Assembly: GCF_900101595.1 (NCBI RefSeq)
Contig: NZ_FMYY01000001.1
Coordinates: forward strand, 628,585-692,584
From: Paenibacillus sp. cl123
GTDB lineage: Bacteria > Bacillota > Bacilli > Paenibacillales > NBRC-103111
Direction: 5' to 3'
DNA: 64,000 nucleotides
The notes below the pieces were generated by a model. The model searched no databases. It had not been told where the DNA came from and was given only the letters and a program-made list of their open reading frames with translations. Shown here one piece after another: positions 8,106 to 16,805 of this stretch. Within the stretch, counting starts at the first letter, position 1. Each line of letters opens with the position of its first letter. The translations under genes and the position numbers were made by a program.

Positions 8106-9278
8106 TCACAACGGGAGCGGATGCTCCTGATCCTGATGAGGAGCTGTCAGCGTCCGGCTTGGGGCAAAGGGAGCCAGATCAAGCTCGGTAGCGAGGCCCT
8201 GCGCAAGCTGGGCCACCAGCCGCCCGGTCACAGGAGCGAGCAGGATGCCGTTGCGGTAATGACCGGTCGCCACGATGAGGCCGGGGGCTTGCTCCCATTT
8301 CCCGATGAACGGCAACCCGTCCTCCGTGCCGGGACGCAGACCCGTCCAGGTGTCGACGAATTCGGCATCGGCTATCCGCGGCAGCAGCGCTGCCGCTTTT
8401 TCATGCAGCTCGGCGATTACGGCCGCGGTGGCCCGCTTGTCGAAGCCGACCTGCTGCTGGGAGGCTCCTATGATGGAAGTGCCGTCGCTCTTCGGCACGA
8501 TATAGCAGCCTTTTGTGAACACAGTGGAACTGATCAACGGCATGTCTGTGCGTACGGAGATGCATTGGCCCTTAACCGGGAACATCGGCAGCTTCAGCCC
8601 GAGAGGTTCTGTGAGCGGGGAGCTCCAGGCCCCCGCGGCCAATATGACAACGTCCGCATGCAGCTCATGCTCCGGCGTCGCGGCTCCGATTACGCGTCCG
8701 GCGCAGTCGGTCAGCAATCGGGTTGCCGGGGTCCACTCCCGGATGACGCAGCCTTGGCGCAGGATGGCGGCCTTCAGTGACTTGGCCAGCCAGTGGGGAT
8801 GGACTTGATGATCCGCAGGCAAATACAGGCCGCCCCGAATAGCCGGGCTGAGCTCGGATTCGATGCGGAGCAGCTCCTCGGCAGTCATCCATTCCGCATC
8901 CTGCATCCAGGGCAGACGGCTGAGGAGCTCGGCCTCATCCTCGTCCGTCATCGCAGCCCGGACGATACCTTCGGCTATGTATTGTGCAGAGATGCCGCCC
9001 GATGCCTCCAGCTCGCTTGTCCAATTCCGGTACATACCGAGACTTGCGCGGCATAGCTCATAGAAAGGACCGGCTTGATGGATCTCCACCTGCGCGCCCA
9101 GCATGCCGGCAGCGGCGGTGGAAGCCTCCCGGCTCCAGCCGCCCTTGTCGAGCACGGTGCAGGCATAACCGGCTTTGCCCAGCTCATAGGCGGACGCAGC
9201 TCCGATCACGCCTCCGCCGATGATGAGCGCGGAGGGGCCGGATTCCCGATACAGGCTGGCGCTTAAGTTAGTAATCAT
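8106..9278 (-). CDS. thiO: Glycine oxidase ThiO (thiamin thiazole synthesis)
   Basis: A 390-residue FAD-dependent amino acid oxidase of the DAO family with Rossmann motif ALIIGGGVIGAASAYELGKA and a C-terminal substrate/FAD region (WTGLRPGTEDGLPFIG, ATGHYRNGILLAP). In thiamin synthesis ThiO turns glycine into iminoglycine for the thiazole ring. Start set at the ATG at 9278, 8 bases after AAGGAGA. It follows tenI by 26 bases on the same strand, as in the Bacillus ten-thi operon, but thiS, thiG and thiF are not in this window. Confidence 0.9.
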   Translation of the reverse strand: MITNLSASLYRESGPSALIIGGGVIGAASAYELGKAGYACTVLDKGGWSREASTAAAGMLGAQVEIHQAGPFYELCRASLGMYRNWTSELEASGGISAQYIAEGIVRAAMTDEDEAELLSRLPWMQDAEWMTAEELLRIESELSPAIRGGLYLPADHQVHPHWLAKSLKAAILRQGCVIREWTPATRLLTDCAGRVIGAATPEHELHADVVILAAGAWSSPLTEPLGLKLPMFPVKGQCISVRTDMPLISSTVFTKGCYIVPKSDGTSIIGASQQQVGFDKRATAAVIAELHEKAAALLPRIADAEFVDTWTGLRPGTEDGLPFIGKWEQAPGLIVATGHYRNGILLAPVTGRLVAQLAQGLATELDLAPFAPSRTLTAPHQDQEHPLPL

Positions 9279-9304
9279 TGGCAATCTCTCCTTGAGTGAG
9301 GTAC

Positions 9305-9919
9305 TTAGTTGTCCATCGCCCTGCGAAATCGCTCTGTCTGTAGGGCGGGGTCGTCATGCAGCAGAATACCGGACAACACCGCGATGCCCGCCGCGCCTGC
9401 CGCGAGCACTTCCCCGGCCCGCTCGGGACTGATCCCTCCGATCGCGATCACCGGCACCGGGGAAGCTTGAACCGTATGGGCGAGCGCTTCGAGTCCCCGC
9501 GCAGCCAATCCGGCCTTGGATCCGGATTCGTAGATATGGCCGTATACGACAAAATCAGCCCCCTGCAGTGCCGCTTCCGCAGCCTCTTCCGGCGCATGAA
9601 CGGACCTGCCGATCCGCATGCCGCGCGGGAGCAGGGGACGGGCTTCGGCTGGAGTCAGGCTGCCTCCTCCGAGCTGCACGCCATCGGCTCCGGCGGCGAG
9701 AGCAGCGTCCACCCGGTCGTTCAGCAGAACAGCCGAGTCCGGGAGCAGCGGCTTCAATGTTTCCACCCAGCGGATCAGCTCGCGGGCGGAGCGGTGCTTC
9801 TCGCGAATATGCAGAGCATCGATCATCCCGACGGGGAGACGGCGCAGGATGGCGGTCACTTCTTCCAGCTCCTGGCGGCCGGTCGTCACGATATGAAGCT
9901 GCTTGCTTCTATTTATCAT
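9305..9919 (-). CDS. tenI: Thiazole tautomerase TenI
   Basis: A 204-residue TIM-barrel protein related to ThiE. It carries ALHIREK, GVQLGGGSLTP, the GRSVH motif with the TenI catalytic His, DFVVYGHIYE and VIAIGGI. TenI aromatises the thiazole phosphate rather than joining it to the pyrimidine. GRSVH instead of the ThiE diphosphate pattern favours TenI. The start was chosen by alignment to the usual ~205-residue length (QLHIVTTG near the N terminus); upstream ATGs exist. First gene of a tenI-thiO pair, divergent from thiD. Confidence 0.85.
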   Translation of the reverse strand: MINRSKQLHIVTTGRQELEEVTAILRRLPVGMIDALHIREKHRSARELIRWVETLKPLLPDSAVLLNDRVDAALAAGADGVQLGGGSLTPAEARPLLPRGMRIGRSVHAPEEAAEAALQGADFVVYGHIYESGSKAGLAARGLEALAHTVQASPVPVIAIGGISPERAGEVLAAGAAGIAVLSGILLHDDPALQTERFRRAMDN

Positions 9920-10126
9920 CAGCGCTGAACCGACCCTTTCCGCTAATAAGTAATATATAAGTCTCATCATACCCCCGTGTCCTTCACCCGTCAAAGCGTT
10001 TGCGCAAGTTGTCAAAAAATGCTCACGAAAGCAGCCCCTTCAAAGGCGTCAACCGCCTTGACTGGAGAAGCGGTAGAGGACTACACTAGAGGGAAGGCTT
10101 GGCATGCGGAGAGGATTGAGAAATGG

Positions 10127-10954
10127 ATGAAAGTATATAAGGCGTTGACCATTGCGGGATCGGACAGCGGAGGCGGAGCAGGCATCCAGGCCGATCTGAA
10201 GACATTCCAGATGCTGGATGTATACGGGATGTCTGCGATCACAGCCATTACGGCGCAGAACACGCTTGGGGTTCATGGCATCTACGATATTCCGCTCGAA
10301 GGCATCGAGCTGCAGATCGAGTCTGTGCTGTCCGATCTTGGCGCGGATGCCGCCAAAACCGGCATGCTGTCGCAGCCTGAGGTAATCGAGCTGGTAGCCC
10401 GCTGTATGCGCAAGGCGGGCTTGACGAAGCTTGTGGTGGACCCAGTGATGGTCGCCAAGGGAGGAGCCAGTCTGCTGGCCGCTTCCGCGCAGCAGGCGTT
10501 GAGAGAGCTGCTGTTTCCTGTGGCGGCGGTCGTGACGCCGAATATCCCGGAGGCCGAGGTGCTGACCGGGCTAACCATCGATTCGCTGGACGATATGAAG
10601 CAAGCGGCGGTCAAGCTCGTCCGGGAGTATGGGGCGGGAGCGGCCATCGTTAAGGGCGGTCACCGCAGCGGAGAGCCGATCGATGTCGTATTTGACGGCG
10701 AGTCGCATCATCTGCTGCATGGCGAGCGCTACGAGACCCGTCATACGCATGGGACGGGCTGCACCTTCTCGGCGGCCATCTGCGCGGAGCTGGCGAAGGG
10801 CCGTCCTCTGCTGGAGGCGGCGCATACGGCCAAGCGTTTTATTACTTCGGCGATTCGCAACGAACTGGGCATCGGCGGAGGCCACGGACCGACGAATCAT
10901 TGGGCATATGCCCGCGAGCTAGCCGCGAGCCGGGTGCACGACAAGAAGGAGTGA
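10127..10954 (+). CDS. thiD: Hydroxymethylpyrimidine/phosphomethylpyrimidine kinase ThiD
   Basis: A 275-residue ribokinase-fold enzyme with AIAG-type start (TIAGSDSGGGAGIQADLKTF), VVDPVMVAKGG, TPNIPEAEVLTG and the anion-hole motif HGTGCTFSAAI. It phosphorylates HMP and then HMP-P for thiamin; some Bacillales homologues also act on pyridoxal. The start at 10127 has GGAGAGG 12 bases upstream. It is divergent from tenI-thiO and is followed 10 bases later by a tiny membrane-protein gene. No TPP riboswitch pattern was seen in the 9920-10126 interval. Confidence 0.92.
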   Translation: MKVYKALTIAGSDSGGGAGIQADLKTFQMLDVYGMSAITAITAQNTLGVHGIYDIPLEGIELQIESVLSDLGADAAKTGMLSQPEVIELVARCMRKAGLTKLVVDPVMVAKGGASLLAASAQQALRELLFPVAAVVTPNIPEAEVLTGLTIDSLDDMKQAAVKLVREYGAGAAIVKGGHRSGEPIDVVFDGESHHLLHGERYETRHTHGTGCTFSAAICAELAKGRPLLEAAHTAKRFITSAIRNELGIGGGHGPTNHWAYARELAASRVHDKKE

Positions 10955-10964
10955 CGATAGCTTC

Positions 10965-11072
10965 ATGAGTTATGAATATTTAATGCAGGCGGTTCTGCTG
11001 ATCGTATTGCTGATCGCCGTGTTTCCGGCTATAATTCTATGGTCCAAATGGAAAAAGAAGAAGCGGGGATAA
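10965..11072 (+). CDS. Tiny single-pass membrane protein (35 aa)
   Basis: A short gene between thiD and yutE: one hydrophobic helix (LLIVLLIAVFPAIILW) and a strongly basic end (SKWKKKKRG). AAGGAGT, overlapping the thiD stop, lies ~11 bases before its ATG, and it ends 4 bases before the next start, so it looks co-transcribed. The function is unknown. Confidence 0.6.
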   Translation: MSYEYLMQAVLLIVLLIAVFPAIILWSKWKKKKRG

Positions 11073-11076
11073 ACGA

Positions 11077-11517
11077 ATGTACTATGTAGATCAAGAACAG
11101 ATCGACCTTCGGCTTTCATTCATTCCGACGCTGCTCCAGGCTTGCCGGGAGCTGCAGGAGGAAAGCGAAACCTTGGAGTTCGGCGACGGATCGCTGCTCT
11201 TCCATCTGGCCCAGGAGCGAACGCTCGTTTTGGCCATTGAGACGGTGACGGATGTTGGCAGTCTGCTGATTGACGCATTTATGATGAGGGACGCCAGCAG
11301 CTATGAGGATATTGTGGATATTTTGATCGGTGAGAATGTAATCGGGGAAGAGGTTGCCCGGGTTCTGACCGAGCTGGTGCAGATGAGACGTTTCCTGACG
11401 CAGGATTATACCGAGATCTCTCGTACGGGACTCCATCCGCTGATCCGCAGTCTTCCGGAGGCGCTGGGGCGCTTTGCCGCCGACGTGCCCGTCTTCATCA
11501 GCAAGGAAAGGATATAA
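11077..11517 (+). CDS. yutE: YutE-like DUF86 (HepT-fold) protein
   Basis: A 146-residue all-helical protein closely resembling Bacillus YutE (start MYYVDQEQI; centre MMRDASSYEDIVDILIGENV). DUF86/HepT proteins are HEPN-type, with an RNase-like motif R-x4-6-H/Y; RRFLTQDY here fits the Tyr variant. The usual MNT nucleotidyltransferase antitoxin partner is absent, as it is for yutE, so a toxin role should not be assumed. It lies 4 bases after the tiny membrane gene. Confidence 0.8.
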   Translation: MYYVDQEQIDLRLSFIPTLLQACRELQEESETLEFGDGSLLFHLAQERTLVLAIETVTDVGSLLIDAFMMRDASSYEDIVDILIGENVIGEEVARVLTELVQMRRFLTQDYTEISRTGLHPLIRSLPEALGRFAADVPVFISKERI

Positions 11518-11528
11518 GCTAGCAGCGG

Positions 11529-11577
11529 ATAGCTGTCTTCCGAACGCTCAGGCGTTTTAGGAGGCAGCTATTTTTTT
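11529..11577 (+). terminator. Terminator after yutE
   Basis: ATAGCTGTCTTC pairs with GGAGGCAGCTAT and is followed by seven T residues. Confidence 0.8.
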
Positions 11578-11619
11578 ATCCGAGGCAGCGGTTCCCTGCA
11601 ATAGTATTTTACATACATT

Positions 11620-11631
11620 TTAGTATACTAA
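11620..11631. promoter_or_regulatory. Perfect palindrome upstream of the COG2345 regulator
   Basis: TTAGTATACTAA is its own reverse complement. It lies ~100 bases before the regulator at 11734 in an AT-rich promoter region and could be an autoregulatory operator. It is short enough to arise by chance. Confidence 0.3.
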
Positions 11632-11733
11632 TTTACTTATACCTGTTTTTCGTTTACAATGAATATATTCAGACGGGATTTTACTTGGCTTGTCGAACTA
11701 TGGCGATCTGTGCTGAAAGGACGGTGAGACCGG

Positions 11734-12381
11734 ATGAATCACCAAGAACCAGACGTGCCTACGCGCAAAGTTATCGTGACGCTGCTTAAGACCAAAGGAC
11801 CACAAAGCGTCGGCGAGTTATCCAGGCAGCTCGGCATTACCGAGATGGCCGTGCGCCGTCACTTGAATACATTGGAGCGCGACAGCCTGATCGAATCGAA
11901 GCTGGTGCGTCAGGCGATGGGCAGACCCACTCATCTATATTCATTGGCCCCGGCGGCCGATGATTTATTTCCTAAGAAATATCAGCATCTGACGCTGGAT
12001 CTGCTGGAGGAATTGGAAGCGATCGCGGGACAGCAGCAGGTGGATTTACTGTTCGAGCGGCGCAAGGAACGGCTGATCGGACGGTATGAGGACAGGATGA
12101 AGGGCAAGCCACTGGCCGATAAGGTCAGGGAGCTGGCAGATATCCAGCATGCCAATGGCTATATGGTCAATCTTGAGACGACAGAGAACGGCGTCTTTTT
12201 GCTTCAAGAGCATAACTGCCCGATCTCGCAGGTGGCGAATCAATATACCTATGCGTGCAGCTGCGAGCTGGCGATGTTTCAAGACCTGCTGGGCTCCGGG
12301 GCGGCGGTTGAACGCACCGAGTGTCTGGCCAAGGGCGGCAATAAATGCACATATGTCATTCAGCAGCTGGAAGAGCGATAG
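11734..12381 (+). CDS. COG2345 (SufR-like) transcriptional regulator with Cys cluster
   Basis: A 215-residue protein. The N-terminal winged helix (GELSRQLGITEMAVRRHLNT) is followed by a sensor domain ending in a cysteine pattern: HNCPIS, CSCELAMFQDLL, RTECLAKGGNKC. SufR-type members bind an iron-sulfur cluster through such cysteines and repress suf genes. No suf genes are nearby, so the target is unknown. The start has a GGACGGTGAG stretch upstream. A terminator follows at 12395. Confidence 0.82.
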   Translation: MNHQEPDVPTRKVIVTLLKTKGPQSVGELSRQLGITEMAVRRHLNTLERDSLIESKLVRQAMGRPTHLYSLAPAADDLFPKKYQHLTLDLLEELEAIAGQQQVDLLFERRKERLIGRYEDRMKGKPLADKVRELADIQHANGYMVNLETTENGVFLLQEHNCPISQVANQYTYACSCELAMFQDLLGSGAAVERTECLAKGGNKCTYVIQQLEER

Positions 12382-12394
12382 TCTCTTGCATAAT

Positions 12395-12430
12395 AAACCG
12401 TTCGGTCCTTAAAGGGCAGAGCGGTTTTTT
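12395..12430 (+). terminator. Terminator after the COG2345 regulator
   Basis: AAACCG and CGGTTT flank an inner CCTT/AAGG hairpin, with six T residues at the end. Confidence 0.6.
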
Positions 12431-12524
12431 GTCATTTTCTCGCGCATAGCCGCGCCGCCGTCCCGGGCATACTGATGCTTGAAAGCTTATGCTTATCCAT
12501 GGGGAGATGGGAGGTCTTGATGCC

Positions 12525-12689
12525 ATGTATAACGACAGAAACGCAGCATTCGGACAGCCGGGATCGGAGCATGAAGCGCCGGATTACTGGTTTGACGCCA
12601 TACCGGATGCCGAGGACGGGTGGTTTGCCATGGAGGAACAGTCGGAACTGGAGCAGCAAGCGGAAGCGGAACGGAGGGGAAGACTATGA
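12525..12689 (+). CDS. Small acidic protein of unknown function (54 aa)
   Basis: A short, acidic, aromatic protein (APDYWFDAIPDAEDGWFAME) starting at the ATG at 12525 with GGGAGG ~10 bases upstream. Its stop overlaps the next start as ATGA, which supports both genes being real and coupled. Not recognised. Confidence 0.55.
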   Translation: MYNDRNAAFGQPGSEHEAPDYWFDAIPDAEDGWFAMEEQSELEQQAEAERRGRL

Positions 12690-12886
12690 GTCGGCTGCAT
12701 GATATTGTTGAAAATCACGAGCAGTTGGGCCAGCTGAACGCCGTTCTGACCCATTATGGCGTCAACGCTGCATTTGTAGCCGCGTCGCTTCTTCAGGCAT
12801 TCGAGCAAGAGAAGGAGAATGAAGAGCAGCCGGAGCCCAATCAGGATTTGATCACGGACTTGAAGCAATTGGTCGCTACCTATTAA
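12686..12886 (+). CDS. Small helical protein of unknown function (66 aa)
   Basis: Starts at the ATG at 12686 inside the ATGA overlap with the preceding gene; AGGGGAAG precedes it. The sequence is helical, with an alanine-rich centre (NAAFVAASLLQAFEQEKENE). It is the second gene of a two-gene unit ended by the hairpin at 12907. Confidence 0.55.
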   Translation: MSRLHDIVENHEQLGQLNAVLTHYGVNAAFVAASLLQAFEQEKENEEQPEPNQDLITDLKQLVATY

Positions 12887-12906
12887 GTCCGGCGATCTGT
12901 GAAGAG

Positions 12907-12954
12907 AACCCCCTGAGCGAAGCCTGTTTAACAGGTATTTTCACTCAGGGGGTT
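12907..12954. terminator. Bidirectional terminator between convergent genes
   Basis: AACCCCCTGAG (12907-12917) pairs with CTCAGGGGGTT (12944-12954), with a smaller CTGT/ACAG hairpin within the loop. It separates the small genes from the GH130 gene. Confidence 0.75.
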
Positions 12955-12970
12955 GTTGGAAATTACCGCA

Positions 12971-14035
12971 TCACACCTCATAAACAAGCTGCTGAAGCAC
13001 ATCGGACAGCTTAAGCTCAGCACAGGCCACAGACGTATCCGCTACGCCGTAGTACATCCGAATCGTATCTCCATCAAGCAATACGCCGCAGGAAAAAACG
13101 ACCCCGCCGAAAAATCCGTTCAGCTCGTACTCGGTTTCCGGCTCCAGGATCGGCCCCGGTGTCCGTGCGAGCACTTGGGAAGGATCGTCGGCATCGAGCA
13201 GTACGGCTCCCATGCAATACCGGTCCTGGCGGTCTGCAGCATGATACAGCTCCAGCCAGCCGGCCGGCGTGCGCAGGGGGACGGCTCCTCCGCCGATTCG
13301 CCCGTTATCCCAGCTTCCTTCCCGAAGTCCCATCAGGAAGCGGTGGTTGCCCCAATGCAGCAGATCGGGAGACTCGGCTATCCATATCTCCGGCAGCCCG
13401 ATCGCTTTGGGAACAGGGCGGGTCAAGGCGTAATAGAGTCCCCCGATGCGTTCGGGAAACAGGATGACATCCTTATTCTCCGGCGCAAAGATCAGACCGT
13501 GCCGGGAAGCCTGCGTAAAATCGCTTGTAGAAGCCAGCCCGACTCCAACGCCCTTGGGAGAGACGGCGCTATAGGTTATGTAGTAGGTTTCTCCGATCTG
13601 CGTGATCCGCGGGTCTTCGATCCCGAAAGTTTCCAGCTCTGTGGCAGGGAGGAGGAAGGCGTGATCCGCTATGGAAAAATGCCTGCCGTCCAGGCTTCGG
13701 GCCAAGCGGAGATAGGAGATGGAGGTCAAGTACACGGTACTGCCCGTATGAGCGTCTTTCACTACCCGGGCATCGGAGAAATCGTATCTGGCATCCGCGC
13801 GATCCAGCCGGACGGAAACGGCCTTTCCGGCCGCCAGGTCGAAATAAGCGGTAGAGACGAAAGGACTGTCTTCTTGCACCGGTCGCTCCGCCACCCGGAG
13901 CAGCATCAGCACTTCATCGCCCAGCCGGGCGATCCCCACATTGAAAGCTCCGATGACCTCGAAGCCTTCCCAGAGAGGCGTAATGTCGGCCGGGGTTACG
14001 AGCGGATTCTCCTCATACCTGTATACATGAGCCAC
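12971..14035 (-). CDS. GH130-type glycoside phosphorylase
   Basis: A 354-residue five-bladed beta-propeller protein of family GH130, which phosphorolyses beta-mannosides. Visible landmarks include NVGIARLGDEVLMLLRV, the EDPRIT motif with the likely catalytic Asp, PENKDVILFPE and GSWDNGRIGGG. GTG start with AGGGG upstream, within the end of the peptide deformylase gene's terminal region (gap 6 bases), so the two form one unit. The specific mannoside cannot be told. Confidence 0.82.
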   Translation of the reverse strand: MAHVYRYEENPLVTPADITPLWEGFEVIGAFNVGIARLGDEVLMLLRVAERPVQEDSPFVSTAYFDLAAGKAVSVRLDRADARYDFSDARVVKDAHTGSTVYLTSISYLRLARSLDGRHFSIADHAFLLPATELETFGIEDPRITQIGETYYITYSAVSPKGVGVGLASTSDFTQASRHGLIFAPENKDVILFPERIGGLYYALTRPVPKAIGLPEIWIAESPDLLHWGNHRFLMGLREGSWDNGRIGGGAVPLRTPAGWLELYHAADRQDRYCMGAVLLDADDPSQVLARTPGPILEPETEYELNGFFGGVVFSCGVLLDGDTIRMYYGVADTSVACAELKLSDVLQQLVYEV

Positions 14036-14041
14036 CAGGCA

Positions 14042-14557
14042 TCACCCCTGCTTGGATAACCGGATCAGATCGAACACGTTGATCGGTTTATCCGTCGATT
14101 CGTCGTACAGATCTCCTTGCTTCACATGGTCGATATACAAAATGCCATCGAGATGATCAATCTCATGCTGCATGCATACGGCAACATGGCCTTCGGCCTC
14201 CAGCACCGTTTCTTCGCCGGTACGGGTCAGCGTCTTGACCTTGACAGACTGGGCGCGCTTCACGAAGCCGTATACATTCGGAATGGACAAGCAGCCCTCC
14301 GCCCCTTCCTGACTTCCGCTGCGCTCCACAATCTCGGGATTGATCAGCTCGATAAGACCGGAGCCGCAATCGAGCACCGCCACTCGCTTGGCGATGCCCA
14401 CCTGGGGAGCGGCCAGACCTGCGCGCCCGGGCGAAGCATACAGCGTCTCTTGCAGATCGTCCAGCAGCTTGATGACCGTGGGGTTGATCGCGCCGATCGG
14501 GCGGCATTTCTCACGTAGTACAGGATCTCCGATGTTTCGTATGAACTTTTCAGCCAT
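14042..14557 (-). CDS. def: Peptide deformylase
   Basis: A 171-residue zinc/iron hydrolase that removes the formyl group from new proteins. All three family motifs are present: GLAAPQVG, EGCLS (metal Cys) and QHEIDHLDG (two metal His plus catalytic Glu). I chose the MAEKFIRN start at 14557, which has AAAGGTGAG upstream. It is cotranscribed with the GH130 gene. The usual fmt partner is not adjacent. Confidence 0.95.
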   Translation of the reverse strand: MAEKFIRNIGDPVLREKCRPIGAINPTVIKLLDDLQETLYASPGRAGLAAPQVGIAKRVAVLDCGSGLIELINPEIVERSGSQEGAEGCLSIPNVYGFVKRAQSVKVKTLTRTGEETVLEAEGHVAVCMQHEIDHLDGILYIDHVKQGDLYDESTDKPINVFDLIRLSKQG

Positions 14558-14647
14558 TATTCTCACCTTTTCCCTTGCTTTGGTATCCCTTAGTATACAC
14601 GATGGGACTGGCAGTAGGGAAGCAGGAGCAGGGAGCGCAGCCGGTGT

Positions 14648-15913
14648 TTAACGGCTCCGGGTGAAAGAATCTTCGCCCGCGCTGCCGGAGCCGGATGTCG
14701 TGTTCAAACGGTTGGTGCCGCCGGTCGCGCCGCTGCCGCTCGAGCCGCCAGTTTTGCCCACACTGCCGTTTGTGCCCGAGGTGCCTGAGCCGCCCGTATT
14801 GCTCTCGGAACTCGATTTTACAGGAGGTTTTTTTGGCGCAGGGTCGATGCCGAACTTGGTTCTCAGCACGCTGTACGTCGAGCCGGTAACCGTTGAGCCG
14901 GAGGCTGACGATTCGGCCGGAAGTCCCAGCTGAGTCCGCAGCGCCGCGATGGCGGCCGTCAGATCCTCTTCCTTCGGAACGATATAAGGGCTATCCCAGC
15001 GGCCATCGATATGAATAAATTCGATATGATCGGGCTTCAGCTTCTGGAAGGACAGGATGAACTTGCGCAGCGTCTCGGCCGGTATGTCCGTCTTGACATT
15101 GCGGCCCGCGATGTCAAGTATGCCGCCCCATTGGGTGATGCCGCCGAGGGAGGTCATCTTGTTAAGCAGCTTGTCGAGTACAAGCTGCTGCCGCTCATTA
15201 CGCGCGATATCGGAGGATTCCTCCGTCCCGCGGTTGGATTTGCGATAGCGCAGGAAATCAAGCGTGTTTTTCCCGTCGAGTCTTTGAAGGCCTTTCTTCA
15301 GGTTAATATTCGTTCCGTCCCAGTTATCCACATATCGCATATCCATATCGACATTGATGTCCAAGCCGCCGAGCTCATCAACGACCTCCCGGAATCCGTC
15401 GAAATCGATTACCGCCATATAGTCCAGGGGCACGTCGAACATGCTGCCGAAAAACTCGCGGGTTTTCGTCAGAGAGGTGATTTTGTCCTGATTGTTGTAA
15501 TAGGCATAATAATAGTTGGCTTTCTGATTGGAAATGCCGAAGGCCTTGGGCTTCAGCTCGAAATCCCGCGGGATCGAGACGATCGTAGCTGAACGCCGCT
15601 CCGGATTCAGACTGACCATCATCAGCACATCCGTATTCATGGAGCCTCCGCTGCCGTCCCGGCTGTCGACTCCGGCTAGCAGGAAGCTCATCGGCTTCAG
15701 CAGCTTGCTGTCTGAAGCGGAGTTCGAAGCGGAATCCGAAGGCTTCGAGACCGCCGATTCTATCGGCTGGGACATCTGTTTGAGTGCCGTATCCGCTTTA
15801 TGGAGAAGGTAACCTGCGTAGCTTAACGCTCCGGCCCCGATAACAGCTAATGTGATGAGGGTGTTGCGAAGGGTCTTGCGGTTCTTGGGTTTACTCAGTC
15901 GCGACATGGACAT
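14648..15913 (-). CDS. LytR-CpsA-Psr family cell-wall polymer ligase
   Basis: A 421-residue type II membrane protein: one TM (LITLAVIGAGALSYAGYLL), an LCP domain (~75-300; FLLAGVDSRDG, VSIPRDF, LRYRKSN, DIARNERQQ) and a long low-complexity Gly/Ser/Thr tail. LCP proteins transfer teichoic acids or other glycopolymers from lipid carriers to peptidoglycan; the conserved Arg and Asp residues are present. GGGAGG lies 7 bases before the ATG. A TTGTCGAA (0A-box-like) lies at ~15936 in its promoter region. Confidence 0.9.
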   Translation of the reverse strand: MSMSRLSKPKNRKTLRNTLITLAVIGAGALSYAGYLLHKADTALKQMSQPIESAVSKPSDSASNSASDSKLLKPMSFLLAGVDSRDGSGGSMNTDVLMMVSLNPERRSATIVSIPRDFELKPKAFGISNQKANYYYAYYNNQDKITSLTKTREFFGSMFDVPLDYMAVIDFDGFREVVDELGGLDINVDMDMRYVDNWDGTNINLKKGLQRLDGKNTLDFLRYRKSNRGTEESSDIARNERQQLVLDKLLNKMTSLGGITQWGGILDIAGRNVKTDIPAETLRKFILSFQKLKPDHIEFIHIDGRWDSPYIVPKEEDLTAAIAALRTQLGLPAESSASGSTVTGSTYSVLRTKFGIDPAPKKPPVKSSSESNTGGSGTSGTNGSVGKTGGSSGSGATGGTNRLNTTSGSGSAGEDSFTRSR

Positions 15914-16116
15914 CGGCCATCCTCCCGTAAGTTGTCGAATTCAGTCACACTGTTAGACGAAAGATGTTCTGGAAAAGTTTTAATTTTTAAATACCGTTTC
16001 GAAGAAAATCCTTAAGTTCCATTACCCACCCAGACATCCGTTCACCCAAATTGACAACACTTGGGATTAAATAGATAATGAAGGTTGTACGATCTTGCGA
16101 AAGGGGAAATGAAATC

Positions 16117-16683
16117 ATGTCCTTTGAAGTCGCTATTATCGGAGCAGGTCCCGCCGGCGCCAGCGCAGCTTTATTTACGGCCAAGGCCGGGAAGAAGACG
16201 GTGCTGCTGGACAGTGATCAAAGCATCACCAAGCGCGCCTGGATCGAAAATCATTACGGAGTCTCAGAAATCACAGGTCCCGATCTGGTAGAGATCGGCA
16301 AGAAGCAGGCGGCCAAATTCGGCGCCGAGCTCGTGCAGACCAAAGCGGCAGCCATCGTAAAGACGGAAGAAGGCTTCCGGATCGAGACGGAGGCAGGATG
16401 CTTTGACGCTAAGCATGTTATTCTCGCTACGGGGCTTTCCGTCGATCTGGCCGAGAGTGCCGGGGTCCGGACCAAGCCGGGCACGGAGCCGCGCATTAAG
16501 ACGGTTGTCGACGCTCAGCATGATGGAAGAACCAATGTGCCGGGCATCTGGGCGGCAGGAACGGTGGCAGGGGTGAGCGTACATACGATCGTGACGGCAG
16601 GAGACGGAGCCAAGGTGGCCATCAACGTCATCAGCGAGCTGAACGGTGAGCGGTACGTCGACCATGATGTGCTGAAAGCATAG
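16117..16683 (+). CDS. Compact single-domain flavoprotein, thioredoxin-reductase-like
   Basis: A 188-residue protein with the FAD motif VAIIGAGPAGASAALFTAKA at the N terminus and the C-terminal FAD motif VPGIWAAGTVAG. The ~100-residue NADPH-binding domain and the CxxC redox centre of thioredoxin reductases are missing between them. It could be a minimal FAD oxidoreductase needing a partner. Start at the ATG at 16117 with AAAGGGG upstream. It has its own terminator and stands alone. Confidence 0.8.
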   Translation: MSFEVAIIGAGPAGASAALFTAKAGKKTVLLDSDQSITKRAWIENHYGVSEITGPDLVEIGKKQAAKFGAELVQTKAAAIVKTEEGFRIETEAGCFDAKHVILATGLSVDLAESAGVRTKPGTEPRIKTVVDAQHDGRTNVPGIWAAGTVAGVSVHTIVTAGDGAKVAINVISELNGERYVDHDVLKA

Positions 16684-16686
16684 GGG

Positions 16687-16714
16687 GAAGCGGCCTTAGG
16701 CCGCTTCTTTTTTT
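16687..16714 (+). terminator. Terminator after the flavoprotein
   Basis: A perfect 9-bp stem GAAGCGGCC / GGCCGCTTC with a 3-base loop, followed by seven T residues. Confidence 0.9.
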
Positions 16715-16805
16715 AAAAGTCAAGAAAGTTTACCTTCACAAAAAGCGATAAAGCGAGATGGAACTTTCTGCTCTTCCTCGAATCGGCTCCGATCAGGAGC
16801 TTTTC

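Noticed and set aside
9920..10126. Possible TPP riboswitch upstream of the thiamin genes
   Set aside because: The THI-box core (CTGAGA and ACCTGATCTGG-like blocks) is not present on either strand.
11077..11517. HepT/MNT toxin-antitoxin pair
   Set aside because: The HepT-like protein is YutE-like and no MNT nucleotidyltransferase gene is beside it; the neighbour is a 35-residue membrane protein.
12953..14059. 368-residue plus-strand frame over GH130
   Set aside because: Antisense shadow of a gene with clear GH130 motifs; no start signal and no recognisable domain.
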